A DNA stretch of 64,000 bases, taken from the NCBI GenBank assembly GCA_016795375.1, contig JAEUHJ010000151.1, positions 1-64,000 on the forward strand, in the 5' to 3' direction. Source of the DNA: Verrucomicrobiaceae bacterium. GTDB taxonomy: Bacteria; Verrucomicrobiota; Verrucomicrobiia; Verrucomicrobiales; Verrucomicrobiaceae. The notes under the pieces are model-generated. The model saw nothing but the letters and a program-made list of their open reading frames with translations, had not been told where the DNA came from and did not search any database. Shown here one piece after another: positions 24,728 through 34,868 of the stretch (the first letter of the stretch is position 1; every line of letters starts with the position of its first letter). The translations under genes and the position numbers were made by a program.

Positions 24728-26890
24728 TCACCCAGTGACCTTCTGCTTCGCAAGCGTGTGGGCGAAGGGGCTGGTGGGGGCGAGCTTGTATTGGCGGATC
24801 GCGGTGGACCAGAAGGGGGCGAGCTCGTCATCGGCGGCGCTCCAGAGGCGGTAGTGCAAGTTGGTGACGGTGTCGGTGTCGTGCATCATGGCCTTCAACT
24901 CCTGCGCGTTGAGCGTCTGCGGCCCCTGCGTGATGAGGCGGTGGCCGATCTCGTCGAGGTAACTGCGGGAGACGTCAATGGTGCGGCGGCGGCGCAGCAG
25001 GCTGACATGCAGGCCGTTCACATACGGGTCGAGGAAGACCTGCATGAGGCCGTAATGACGCTCCAGCTCAGGCGGGAGCTGGAGGCGGTCTTTGATTTCC
25101 TCCAGATTTTGCTGCATCGTCTTGAGCACGGTGGGCGGCTCGTGTTCCTCAGGTGTGAGGAAGATACCGAGGCGTCTGCCGCTGCTCCCTCCGGAAACGA
25201 TCGCTGCGACGAGGATGGAGACGAGGAGCGAGAACAAGATGGGGCTGATCCAGATGAGGAAGGCGAACGAGCCGAGCTTCACGCCGATGGCCGCGCCGAT
25301 GGCCGCCCAAACGAGGCCCAATATCGTGACGCTGGCGAAGGTGAGGATGATCTCGCTCCAGTTGACGCCGCCGTCGATTTTGCGGCGCTGCGTGACCCAG
25401 CTCACGCTTTTGCCGATGAGCGTGTAGATGACGAAGCGCGCGTGGAAGACCATCAGCACGGGGGCCATGAGCGTGAAGATGACGGTGTCGAGCAGACTGC
25501 TGATGAAGGTGAGGAAACGCAGCCGCAGCGGCTTGAACATGCGGCCGGTGATGACCTCGTCGAGCAGGATGACCGTCTTCGGCAGGAAGATGAGCATCAC
25601 GGTGACACCGAGGAGGATTTTTTCCGCCAGCAGGGCCTGCGTCGTGGTGTGTGCGGTCGATGTCGCGGCGAGATACGTCACGAGCGCGAGGAAGAAGAAC
25701 CACAGCAGCGAGCTGACGTAGCTGAGGATGCCGTGGAGGAAGTTCACGCGGCTCATCGGATGCCAGCCTTTGGCGAACACGAGCCAGAGGTGCTGGATGT
25801 TGCCCTGGCACCAGCGGCGGTCGCGTTTAAGCATGTCCACGAGCGTAGGCGGGCCTTCCTCGTAGCTTCCGCGCGTCGTTGGCAGCAGGCGCACGGCGTA
25901 GCCGGCTTTGCGCATGAGCGCGGCCTCGACAAAGTCATGGCTGAGGATGTGTCCGCCGAATGGGGCGTTCTTCGGCAGCGGCGGCAGCGCGCAATGCTCG
26001 ATGAAGGGCGCGAGGCGCAGGATGGCGTTGTGGCCCCAGAAATTCGCCTCGCCACACTGCCAGTAGTCGAGTCCGGCCATGAACGGCGGGCCGTAAAGCG
26101 CCTGCGCGAACTGCATCACGCGGCCCAGCAGCGTGTCGGCGGCAATCTGCTTCGGAAACGTCTGCAGGATGCCGATGCCGGGATTTTTCTCCATGATGCG
26201 CACCATGCTGGTGAAGAGCGCGCCGGACATGAGGCTGTCCGCGTCGAGCACGACCATGTAGCGGTAGCGTTTCCCCCAGCGTCGGCAAAAGTCGCTGACG
26301 TTGCCGCTCTTGCGGTTGATGGGCTTGCGGCGTTTGCGGTAGAAGATGCGGCCGAATGCCTTGAGCTGGCGGCACAATTCCAGCCATGCGGTCTCCTCCT
26401 CGATCCACTGGCTCGTCTTGTCCGAGTCGCTGAGGATGAAAAAGTCGAAGTTCTTCGACTGGCCCGTGGCTTCGAGAGAAAGGTAGATCGAACGCAGCCC
26501 TTCATAAACACGCGTCACGTCCTCATTGAAGACCGGCATGCAGATGGCGGTGCTGGCGGTGATCGGCTGCTCGTAGTCGTCAGCGCTCAACGTGCGCCAG
26601 AGGTCGAGAGAGTCGGGTTTCGGACGGTTCATGAGCCAGACGCCGAAGAGCGCGGTCCAGAATCCGACATTGAGCTGGTAATAGAGCGGGATGAAAACGA
26701 GCAGCAGCGCCCACTCCGAGATGCGCATGCCATTTTCCGAGAGGAAGATGAAGGACAGCCACGCTCCGACGATGGTGCCCAGGCCGACGAGGGAGAAGAA
26801 GGTCGCGCGACGCATGCGCGAGATGCGCTTCGGCGGCATGCCGGCGTTCATCGCGATGTTCGCGGTCTGGCTGCCGACGGGTGCGCTCAT
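24728..26890 (-). CDS. opgH: osmoregulated periplasmic glucan glucosyltransferase OpgH/MdoH
   Basis: A 720-residue inner-membrane family-2 glycosyltransferase that uses UDP-glucose to build and export the beta-glucan backbone of osmoregulated periplasmic glucans. Two TM helices come first (about 29-50 and 60-85). The cytoplasmic catalytic domain has MPVFNED near 119, VLDADS near 214, the acceptor motif HDFVEA near 318 and the product-channel motif RDRRW near 356. Further TM helices follow in the C-terminal half. E. coli OpgH has about 847 residues, including a cytoplasmic N-terminal region. That region is missing here, and a separate 195-residue protein encoded immediately upstream (four-base overlap) may stand in for it. 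No opgG is nearby. Confidence 0.93.
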   Translation of the reverse strand: MSAPVGSQTANIAMNAGMPPKRISRMRRATFFSLVGLGTIVGAWLSFIFLSENGMRISEWALLLVFIPLYYQLNVGFWTALFGVWLMNRPKPDSLDLWRTLSADDYEQPITASTAICMPVFNEDVTRVYEGLRSIYLSLEATGQSKNFDFFILSDSDKTSQWIEEETAWLELCRQLKAFGRIFYRKRRKPINRKSGNVSDFCRRWGKRYRYMVVLDADSLMSGALFTSMVRIMEKNPGIGILQTFPKQIAADTLLGRVMQFAQALYGPPFMAGLDYWQCGEANFWGHNAILRLAPFIEHCALPPLPKNAPFGGHILSHDFVEAALMRKAGYAVRLLPTTRGSYEEGPPTLVDMLKRDRRWCQGNIQHLWLVFAKGWHPMSRVNFLHGILSYVSSLLWFFFLALVTYLAATSTAHTTTQALLAEKILLGVTVMLIFLPKTVILLDEVITGRMFKPLRLRFLTFISSLLDTVIFTLMAPVLMVFHARFVIYTLIGKSVSWVTQRRKIDGGVNWSEIILTFASVTILGLVWAAIGAAIGVKLGSFAFLIWISPILFSLLVSILVAAIVSGGSSGRRLGIFLTPEEHEPPTVLKTMQQNLEEIKDRLQLPPELERHYGLMQVFLDPYVNGLHVSLLRRRRTIDVSRSYLDEIGHRLITQGPQTLNAQELKAMMHDTDTVTNLHYRLWSAADDELAPFWSTAIRQYKLAPTSPFAHTLAKQKVTG

Positions 26891-27474
26891 CCGAAGCGGG
26901 AGAAAAGGGAATAGAGGTAGCCCAGCACGCCGAAGACGATGATGAAGAGCACCGAGTAGCGCAGGATGGGATGGCGGCCGAGCTTGCCGAAGGTGTCCTC
27001 CGCCACATCGGGGATGAGGCCGAGGTCGATGTCACGCGGCGTCATCTTGCTCACGCTCATGCCGGGGCCGGAGGTGCGGATGGCGGAGCGCATGGCCTCG
27101 CCCATGTCATCGGGCATGTTTTCCTCGTCGAGGAAGAACTGCGGCCAGCGTGATGGCCCGCCGGCGAGGTGGAAACCCAGGCGGCCCGTGGCCTCGAGCT
27201 GCGCCTCGTTCAGATGCAGGTCGCTGTAAATCGCGCCGAGCCATTCACGCAGCATGAGCCGCGCCTGCTCGATGGCGTGCGCGGTGGGCCTGCGTGAGGG
27301 GTCTTTCGCATGCGCCTCGGCGGCCTTGCGCAGCGTTTCGAGGATGAGCTGCGTGCGGCGGATGCGGTTGTGGAGCTGGTAGGAACGGAAATAATCCGCG
27401 AGACGGGCATACGCCTCGTTCCACTCTTCCTCGGTGCCCGTGGCGGGCGCGAACTGGATGTTGACTGCTTCCAT
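26887..27474 (-). CDS. membrane-anchored protein coupled to OpgH
   Basis: A 195-residue protein, mostly helical and charged, ending in one transmembrane helix (about residues 168-190, RYSVLFIIVFGVLGYLYSLF). The soluble part contains an Arg/Gln-rich helix (NRIRRTQLILETLRKAAEAH) and a segment SRWPQFFLDEENMPDD. The stop overlaps the opgH start by four bases (ATGA), so the two proteins are almost certainly made together. I do not recognise a family. It may correspond functionally to the cytoplasmic N-terminal extension of enterobacterial OpgH, which regulates the enzyme and, in E. coli, FtsZ. That is inference. Confidence 0.75.
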   Translation of the reverse strand: MEAVNIQFAPATGTEEEWNEAYARLADYFRSYQLHNRIRRTQLILETLRKAAEAHAKDPSRRPTAHAIEQARLMLREWLGAIYSDLHLNEAQLEATGRLGFHLAGGPSRWPQFFLDEENMPDDMGEAMRSAIRTSGPGMSVSKMTPRDIDLGLIPDVAEDTFGKLGRHPILRYSVLFIIVFGVLGYLYSLFSRFG

Positions 27475-27584
27475 GACGGCTCTAACCGGAGCCGGGACGA
27501 GAATGCGCAGGATTGATGCGGTGCAAAGCGAATCCTCGCAGATGCTTTTCCCGCCGACGGACTATGCGAAGCACCCCCCCGACC

Positions 27585-28928
27585 TCACACGAGCACTTCG
27601 TTGATCAGCCTGCCACCGTTCACGATGTCCACAGGGCGGACGTTTTCGACGACGATGCGCTTGCTGGCGTTGATGCCGAGCAGGCGGTACATCGTGCGGG
27701 CGAGATCCTCGGGACCGACGGGATTTTCATCCGGCTCGCCGCCGAGGGCGTCGGACGTGCCATAGACAAAGCCTCTCTTCACGCCGCCGCCGGCCATCGC
27801 CACGGAGAAGACACGCGGGTAGTGGTCGCGGCCGTTGGTGCTGTTGATCCTCGGCGTGCGGCCGAATTCGCTGCTCACGAGCACGAGCGTGGTGTCGAGC
27901 ATCCCGCGTTCGTCGAGGTCACGGATCAGGCGCGCGAATGCGGTGTCGAACTGCGACGCCTGGCCCTCAAAGCCGCTCTTGATGTTCGAGTGGTGATCCC
28001 AACTGCCGTAGTTCACTGAAACCATGCGCACGCCGGCCTCGACAAGGCGGCGGGCGAGCAGGAAGCGCTGCCCTGCGGCGTTGCGGCCGTATTCATCGCG
28101 CAGCTTGGCCGGTTCGGCCGCGAGATTGAAGGCTTCGCGGGCTTGTTGGGAACTGATGAGGTTGTAGGCGGCCGTGTAAAACTTGTCCATCGCGGCGAGG
28201 CCGTCGGATTTCTCCGTCGTGCGGAAATGCTCGTCCACGGAGGAGAGCAGGCTGCGGCGGCGGTCAAAGCGTTTCTGGTCGATGTCCTTTGGCGAAGCCA
28301 GGTCGCGCACGGTGAAGTTGCCGTCCGCAGGGTCGCTGCCCAGCGCAAAGGGGCCGAAAGCGCTGCTCATGTAACCGCTGCCCTGCTCGGGCGCGAAGAC
28401 ACCCGGCACCACGACATAGGGCGGCAGATTGTTCCGTGAACCCTGCTCATGCGCGATGATGGAGCCGAAGCTGGGGAACTTGAGCGCCGGGCTGGGGCGG
28501 TAGCCGGTGAGCATGTTGTGCGTGCCGCGCTCGTGCGCCGCCTCACCGTGCGTCATGGAGCGGATGATGGTGATCTTGTCGAGGATCTTCGCGATGTTCG
28601 CAAACTTCTCGCCGACGTACTCGCCCGTCACACCTTTGACCGGGCTGAAGGGGCCGCGATAGTCGGGCGAGGCAAAGGGCTTCGGATCCCACGACTCATG
28701 CTGCGCCATCCCGCCGGGCAGGTAGATGTGGATGATCGAGGTGGCGACGGGCTTGTAGCTTTCCACCGCAGGCATGACCAGCGTCTGCTCCGCCGCCTGC
28801 AGCTTCATCAATTCCGGCAGGCTGATGCCCAGGCCCGCCAGCGCCCCCACATGCAGGAAATCGCGACGGCTCTGCGAGGTCGCGAACGGGTTGCGGTGGT
28901 TGCCGGAGCACAGGGGATGCATTTTCAT
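27585..28928 (-). CDS. Tat-exported DUF1501 family protein
   Basis: A 447-residue member of DUF1501 (sulfatase/alkaline-phosphatase-like fold). ATG at 28928 is chosen because the N-terminus then matches the family (CSGNHRNPFATSQSRRDFL, a twin-arginine signal). Family motifs seen are SIIHIYLPGGMAQHESWDPK, MTHGEAAHERGTHNMLTGYRP, VSVNYGSWDHHSN and the late VLVSSEFGRTPRINSTNGRDHYPRVFS with metal-ligand-like Asp and His. These genes usually partner with a DUF1549/DUF1553 cytochrome gene, but here the neighbours are unrelated, so the partner may be one of the cytochromes further along. The natural substrate is unknown. Confidence 0.92.
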   Translation of the reverse strand: MKMHPLCSGNHRNPFATSQSRRDFLHVGALAGLGISLPELMKLQAAEQTLVMPAVESYKPVATSIIHIYLPGGMAQHESWDPKPFASPDYRGPFSPVKGVTGEYVGEKFANIAKILDKITIIRSMTHGEAAHERGTHNMLTGYRPSPALKFPSFGSIIAHEQGSRNNLPPYVVVPGVFAPEQGSGYMSSAFGPFALGSDPADGNFTVRDLASPKDIDQKRFDRRRSLLSSVDEHFRTTEKSDGLAAMDKFYTAAYNLISSQQAREAFNLAAEPAKLRDEYGRNAAGQRFLLARRLVEAGVRMVSVNYGSWDHHSNIKSGFEGQASQFDTAFARLIRDLDERGMLDTTLVLVSSEFGRTPRINSTNGRDHYPRVFSVAMAGGGVKRGFVYGTSDALGGEPDENPVGPEDLARTMYRLLGINASKRIVVENVRPVDIVNGGRLINEVLV

Positions 28929-29100
28929 GATCGTGTCAGTGGGTCTGGACACGAACTACCCAGGGACGGCGCGCCTTGTTGCGCCCGCAGCCTGCTCTCG
29001 CAATTTTTGAGCGTTGATGCGCAAGATATGAGCAATGAGAGAAGAACATCGATCCCCTGGTGTTCAACTCGAGCCAGCGCCACAAGCTCGGTGGTTCATG

Positions 29101-31662
29101 TCACACTTTTCCGGCAGCCATGCGGATGACCGCAGTCTGGTGAAAGGGGTCGGCGTGAAGGATGAGGCCGCCTGTGGCGATCCAGCGCACGACGTGATGA
29201 AAGGCAGCCGCCTCGGGTGCGAAGGACGGCGTGAGGCTGGGCGCATTCAACAACCACGATTCATCGATGCCATTGCCGGGGCGGCCGGGGAAGCAAGCGA
29301 GGTAGAGCAGGTCGTGCTCGACGAGGTCGTTGAAGAAATGGGTGCCCAGCGAAACGTCCGGGATGAGCGCTCCGTGCATGGCGACGACTTCGCAGACGGC
29401 GCTGGCCATGGCGATGCGGCCAGCGCGCACCGGGATGCCCAGCGAGGCGCTGCTCGTACCCCAGCGGCCGGGGCCGATGAGAATGAGGTGCCGGGCGGGG
29501 TCGTGTTTCTGGACGAGTTTTTCGATGAGCTTGGCGACGCGGTGGCGTTCGGGATCGGAGAGCGCCGCATAGGCCGCTGTGGGCACATGGAGGATGTCGT
29601 GCAGCGGCACCTCGCGGCCCAGGCCGATGACCGCGCCGCGAGTTTCGAGAATGCGGCGGCCCGGCACGGTGGCGGGATCCACGCCGCCATCAGCCGCCGC
29701 CTTGCCGATCTGGAAGGTGCGACATTGCAGCAGGTGGATGCGGTGGCTGCCGTCCGGCAGGTAGTTGATGGCGAACTCGGTATCGACTGGATGCTGATAG
29801 GCGAGCGCCAGCTCGTGGAGAATGCGCCTGAGATCAGCGATGACGCCGCCATGCTGGATGAGACCGTTGAAGGTGACCCAGGGCATGGCGCCTTGAAAAC
29901 GGTCGATGAAGTGGTCGAGCGGAAAATCCCCGCAGGCCGGGGCGATTTCCTCCACTGGCAGCGAGACGAGGCCGCTGCCCTGGAGATCGATCACGTCCAT
30001 GCGGCGCTGCGAGTGGTCGAGCTGTTCGTCGAGCGACGACTCGGGCCGCCGCTGCGGCGTGCTCAGGGAAACCAGCCGTGTGTAGTCGTCGTCGGAGCGG
30101 TCCACGGCGCGGGTGCCCAGGCCGAAAACAAGGCGGACGACGCCCGCCTCCGGGTCGATCTCCGAGTGCCAGCGGTAGGGATTGTAGGACAGGCCGACAC
30201 CGGCGCCCTGCGGGAAAAAATAGCGTCCGCGCCGCGCGCCGGACACGCGCATGATGAGCAGGGCCATGCGTTCCTCGCTCTCCAGCAGGCCGCGGGATTT
30301 CCGGTAACGCAGTGTTTCCTTGTCGAGAATGCTGGCATAGACGATGCGCACGGCGTCGAGCAGCGCGGTGAGACGCTCCTCACGCGAGCCGCGGTTGGAG
30401 AGAAAGACGCTCTCGTATTTGCCGGAAAAAGCGTTGCCGCGCGCGTCTTCGAGAATGGAGCTGGAGCGCACGATGCAGGGCTTCTCCCCGAAGTAATCGA
30501 GCATGCCCTCGAACTGCAGGAGGATGTCACGCTGGAACCTCCCCGCGAGAATGAGGCGGCGGCCTTCATCAAGGTCCTTGAGAAAGCCTTCCGGCCTCAT
30601 CTGCTGGTCGCGAATCCACCAGACGCCATTCTGCACCAGAAAAGTGACGAAGACCTCCGCGCCCACGAAAAACGAATCATGCGCTTCGAGGCGGGCTGAG
30701 AGATCCGGCGCCCGGTCGCGGATGATGGAGCGCGCCACCATCATTCCCAGCGCCTTGCCGCCGATGGAGCCCACGCCGATGAGGCGCTGGCGGATGGCGT
30801 CGAAGTCCTCAATCGTCAGCCACTGCTCGGCGAGCTGGGAAATGCCGGAACGATGGACACGGAAGGCACGCCGCAACTGCACGAGCATGTCGTGCTCGTC
30901 TTCTGGATCACAGGTGCCGCCGGATTTGGCGTCCACCACGCGATCGAGCTGCCGGAACATGCGCGCCCAGTAGCCGAGACGGCGGTCGCGCAGATGGCGC
31001 GGCCAGCGTGTCTGCGAGAGGATCTGGGCGAGCGTGGAGCTCTCCTCAACGGGCAGCAGCCGCTGCCCGTCCTCGACATGGATGGTGTCCATCACCGCGA
31101 GCGAGCGGTATTGCACCTTCACCGGGCGGACGTAAAACTTCGCCTCGATGCTAAAGACCTCCAGATAGAACTGGGTTGTCTCGCGGATCGGCCCGAGCGC
31201 GTGGATCGAGTGGCGTTCGCGCTCGATGGCGAAATAGGTGATCGTCTGCAAATCACGCAGCCGCGGGCAGGTGAGGACGAAAAAATTCCCAAGCGCCTGG
31301 TCGGAGCGCCACGCGTCACCCAGGTGGCTGATGCAGTCGAAAACATAGATCGCGCCCGGCCCGCAATCCTCGATCACCGCATGCACGGCGCGCAGAAAGC
31401 TCTCGAAACTCACCGATGGATCCACCTCGTGGATTTCGACGCCAGTGGACGCGTCGAGCAACGGCGCGTCCGGGCCGAAGCGGAAATAAATCCGCCGCCG
31501 CCCGGCACGGCGCGCGGCTTCCTCATAGGGCAGGACGAGCTTGCGGTAGTTTTCGATGCGGTCCACCGCCCAGACGATGTTGTCTCCGGGGCGGATGCCG
31601 CAGAGCACGTCGTCGAGAGCCGGCCATCCCGTGGTGGCCTCGGATGGCGGCACGTCAGACAT
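29101..31662 (-). CDS. KaiC-like/PEP-pyruvate-binding (PEP synthase N-terminal) fusion protein
   Basis: An 853-residue cytoplasmic protein. The N-terminal 200 residues follow the start of KaiC/RAD55 ATPases (TGWPALDDVLCGIRPGDNIV), but the Walker A lysine motif is absent, so this part is probably non-catalytic. From about residue 290 it resembles the ATP-grasp and PEP/pyruvate-binding region of PEP synthase and pyruvate phosphate dikinase (GSIGGKALGMMVARS, IVRSSSILEDARGNAFSGKY, RGRYFFPQGAGVGLSYNPY, GPGRWGTSSASLGIPV). The phospho-histidine swivel domain and the PEP-binding barrel are not evident. It starts three bases after gdhA on the same strand, so the two are probably co-transcribed. Function is unknown; a nucleotide-dependent regulator or phosphotransferase is possible. 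Confidence 0.82.
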   Translation of the reverse strand: MSDVPPSEATTGWPALDDVLCGIRPGDNIVWAVDRIENYRKLVLPYEEAARRAGRRRIYFRFGPDAPLLDASTGVEIHEVDPSVSFESFLRAVHAVIEDCGPGAIYVFDCISHLGDAWRSDQALGNFFVLTCPRLRDLQTITYFAIERERHSIHALGPIRETTQFYLEVFSIEAKFYVRPVKVQYRSLAVMDTIHVEDGQRLLPVEESSTLAQILSQTRWPRHLRDRRLGYWARMFRQLDRVVDAKSGGTCDPEDEHDMLVQLRRAFRVHRSGISQLAEQWLTIEDFDAIRQRLIGVGSIGGKALGMMVARSIIRDRAPDLSARLEAHDSFFVGAEVFVTFLVQNGVWWIRDQQMRPEGFLKDLDEGRRLILAGRFQRDILLQFEGMLDYFGEKPCIVRSSSILEDARGNAFSGKYESVFLSNRGSREERLTALLDAVRIVYASILDKETLRYRKSRGLLESEERMALLIMRVSGARRGRYFFPQGAGVGLSYNPYRWHSEIDPEAGVVRLVFGLGTRAVDRSDDDYTRLVSLSTPQRRPESSLDEQLDHSQRRMDVIDLQGSGLVSLPVEEIAPACGDFPLDHFIDRFQGAMPWVTFNGLIQHGGVIADLRRILHELALAYQHPVDTEFAINYLPDGSHRIHLLQCRTFQIGKAAADGGVDPATVPGRRILETRGAVIGLGREVPLHDILHVPTAAYAALSDPERHRVAKLIEKLVQKHDPARHLILIGPGRWGTSSASLGIPVRAGRIAMASAVCEVVAMHGALIPDVSLGTHFFNDLVEHDLLYLACFPGRPGNGIDESWLLNAPSLTPSFAPEAAAFHHVVRWIATGGLILHADPFHQTAVIRMAAGKV

Positions 31663-31665
31663 GGC

Positions 31666-33144
<1,479 letters not shown>

Positions 33145-33203
33145 TCATCGACGGCCTGGGCTTGCTCAGCCAGGGAAGGGAGGAACGGATCCTGCCGGAT
33201 CAA

Positions 33204-34607
33204 TCACCGGTCCTGCCGCAGCATCACGATGTCGAGCCGGTAGTCCGTGTAGGTCTTCAAATCACCGCGAGCCCAGAGCACGACGCGCGGACCGCCGGGC
33301 CAGACGGGCATCACGGGGCGGAGATTGTCCTGCGTGGAGTTCGCGGTGATGGCGGACCATTTCCAATGCGCGCCGCCGTCAGCCGTCGTCCCCTGGTAAA
33401 TCTCCCAATGTCGTTTGCCGTCGGCGGCGCTCACCAGCGGGCGGCCGGTCTGCGGGTCGGCGTTGGTGGAGATGAACGCGACGTTCGCATCCTGCGGGTC
33501 GAGCGCGGCGAGGCCGGTGTAGTCGTCCTCGCCCGCATACAGACGCGTGCCGGCAAAGGCCATCTCATGCACCTGCCAGCGTGAACCGTCCCAGCGCGCG
33601 AAGTGATACCGGTGGTCCTGCCCGCCATCGCCGCCGCTCCTGAGCGTGCGCATGGCGGCACCGTCACGCTGCACGGAGAAGATCATGCGCGGCCTGTCTT
33701 CGGCATCGAGCCGCAGGTCCGTGGCCCAGGCGACGTGGTCGGCGTCGCCGCGAAACACCTCGGTGAAGCTGCGCGGCTTCGGATTTGATTTTCCGTCTGT
33801 GCCCGGTTCGCAGACGAGCGTGCCGTCGGAGCGGAAGAGCTTTCCGGCGCGGTAATAGCCGTGGTAGATGCTGTTGTCGTAGGCCCGCGGATGATCGTCG
33901 GTGGTGATGAAATGGATCGTGTCCCTGCCATCGCCCGCGTAGCGGAGATAGGGCCGGCGGCCATCCAATCCCGTGTGGCGCGGGTTGTTCTGCAAATCCT
34001 CGCGCGTCCACTCGAGCAAGCGCCAGCCGTGGCGCCAGGTTTTGCCGCCGTCGTCGGAGATGTTGCAGTTCGGATTGTAGCCGAGGCCACGGTGAAAGTT
34101 GTAAATGCGCCCTTGCTCCGCTTCGAGGCGGAAAAGGTTCGAGTAGGTGTAGCCCGCACCGATGTCGAGCGTCTGCTCCGCGCTCCACACGCTGATGTCG
34201 GCGGGCTTCGTCGTGATGCGCCAGCGCTGAAAATGGTCGTTGCCGTGCTTGCCGTAAACCGCGAGCACGCGCCGGTCCGGCAGCACGAGCAGGCCGGCCA
34301 CGTCGTGATCGTCGCGATGGAACTTGTCGTGCAGCTCGTGATGCGTGGTGCGGCCGGTCTTGAAGTCGTGCGTCGTCGCCACAAGATCGCCAGCGTCCCA
34401 TCCGCCGCCGTCGTCACCGGCGATGGTGGTGAAGATGAGGCGGTTTTCGACGATGACGGCACGCTCACCCTGGAACCAGCACCAGCCGCCATTTGCCTTG
34501 AGCACCTCGGGATCCCCGCCGGCTCTCGCCGTCGATAACCCCACCATGACAGCGAGAGCAAGACAGCAGGCCGGGATGTGGACGAGTGTTTTATTTCGAT
34601 TGGTCAT
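33204..34607 (-). CDS. secreted BNR-repeat (BNR_4-like) protein
   Basis: A 467-residue protein. ATG at 34607 is chosen because it begins a signal peptide (LVHIPACCLALAVMVGLSTARA); the frame upstream is not coding-like. The mature part is a predicted beta-propeller of the sialidase-like BNR_4 type: GGWCWFQGERAVI at the start, NISDDGGKTWRHGW as an Asp-box, later HWEIYQGTTADGGAHWKW as another, and GDKFH-type Asp/His clusters between blades. Family members occur in polysaccharide-degrading verrucomicrobial and planctomycete gene sets. Lack of a clear catalytic set leaves the substrate open. It may be monocistronic, lying 188 bases from gdhA. Confidence 0.82.
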   Translation of the reverse strand: MTNRNKTLVHIPACCLALAVMVGLSTARAGGDPEVLKANGGWCWFQGERAVIVENRLIFTTIAGDDGGGWDAGDLVATTHDFKTGRTTHHELHDKFHRDDHDVAGLLVLPDRRVLAVYGKHGNDHFQRWRITTKPADISVWSAEQTLDIGAGYTYSNLFRLEAEQGRIYNFHRGLGYNPNCNISDDGGKTWRHGWRLLEWTREDLQNNPRHTGLDGRRPYLRYAGDGRDTIHFITTDDHPRAYDNSIYHGYYRAGKLFRSDGTLVCEPGTDGKSNPKPRSFTEVFRGDADHVAWATDLRLDAEDRPRMIFSVQRDGAAMRTLRSGGDGGQDHRYHFARWDGSRWQVHEMAFAGTRLYAGEDDYTGLAALDPQDANVAFISTNADPQTGRPLVSAADGKRHWEIYQGTTADGGAHWKWSAITANSTQDNLRPVMPVWPGGPRVVLWARGDLKTYTDYRLDIVMLRQDR

Positions 34608-34868
34608 GGCTGGCTGCGTGTGAATGGAACGAACATCATGCGCTATGATGATGATCCAGTGAGGACAACGGAATCCGGGCTGGTTTTGCAGCGCCGAACT
34701 GAACATCTCCTTCGCAGCGGCCAAGACCCGCGCAGTGAAGAACAAACGCAGGCGGGTTTTCACGCCATCGTGATGACAGCGGAGCAAAGAAGCCAGGGGG
34801 AGATTCTTGACGGATGAAACCGCCAGGAACCAAGCCGGCCCGGAAACCGGCGGACCCGGCTTGCCGCA

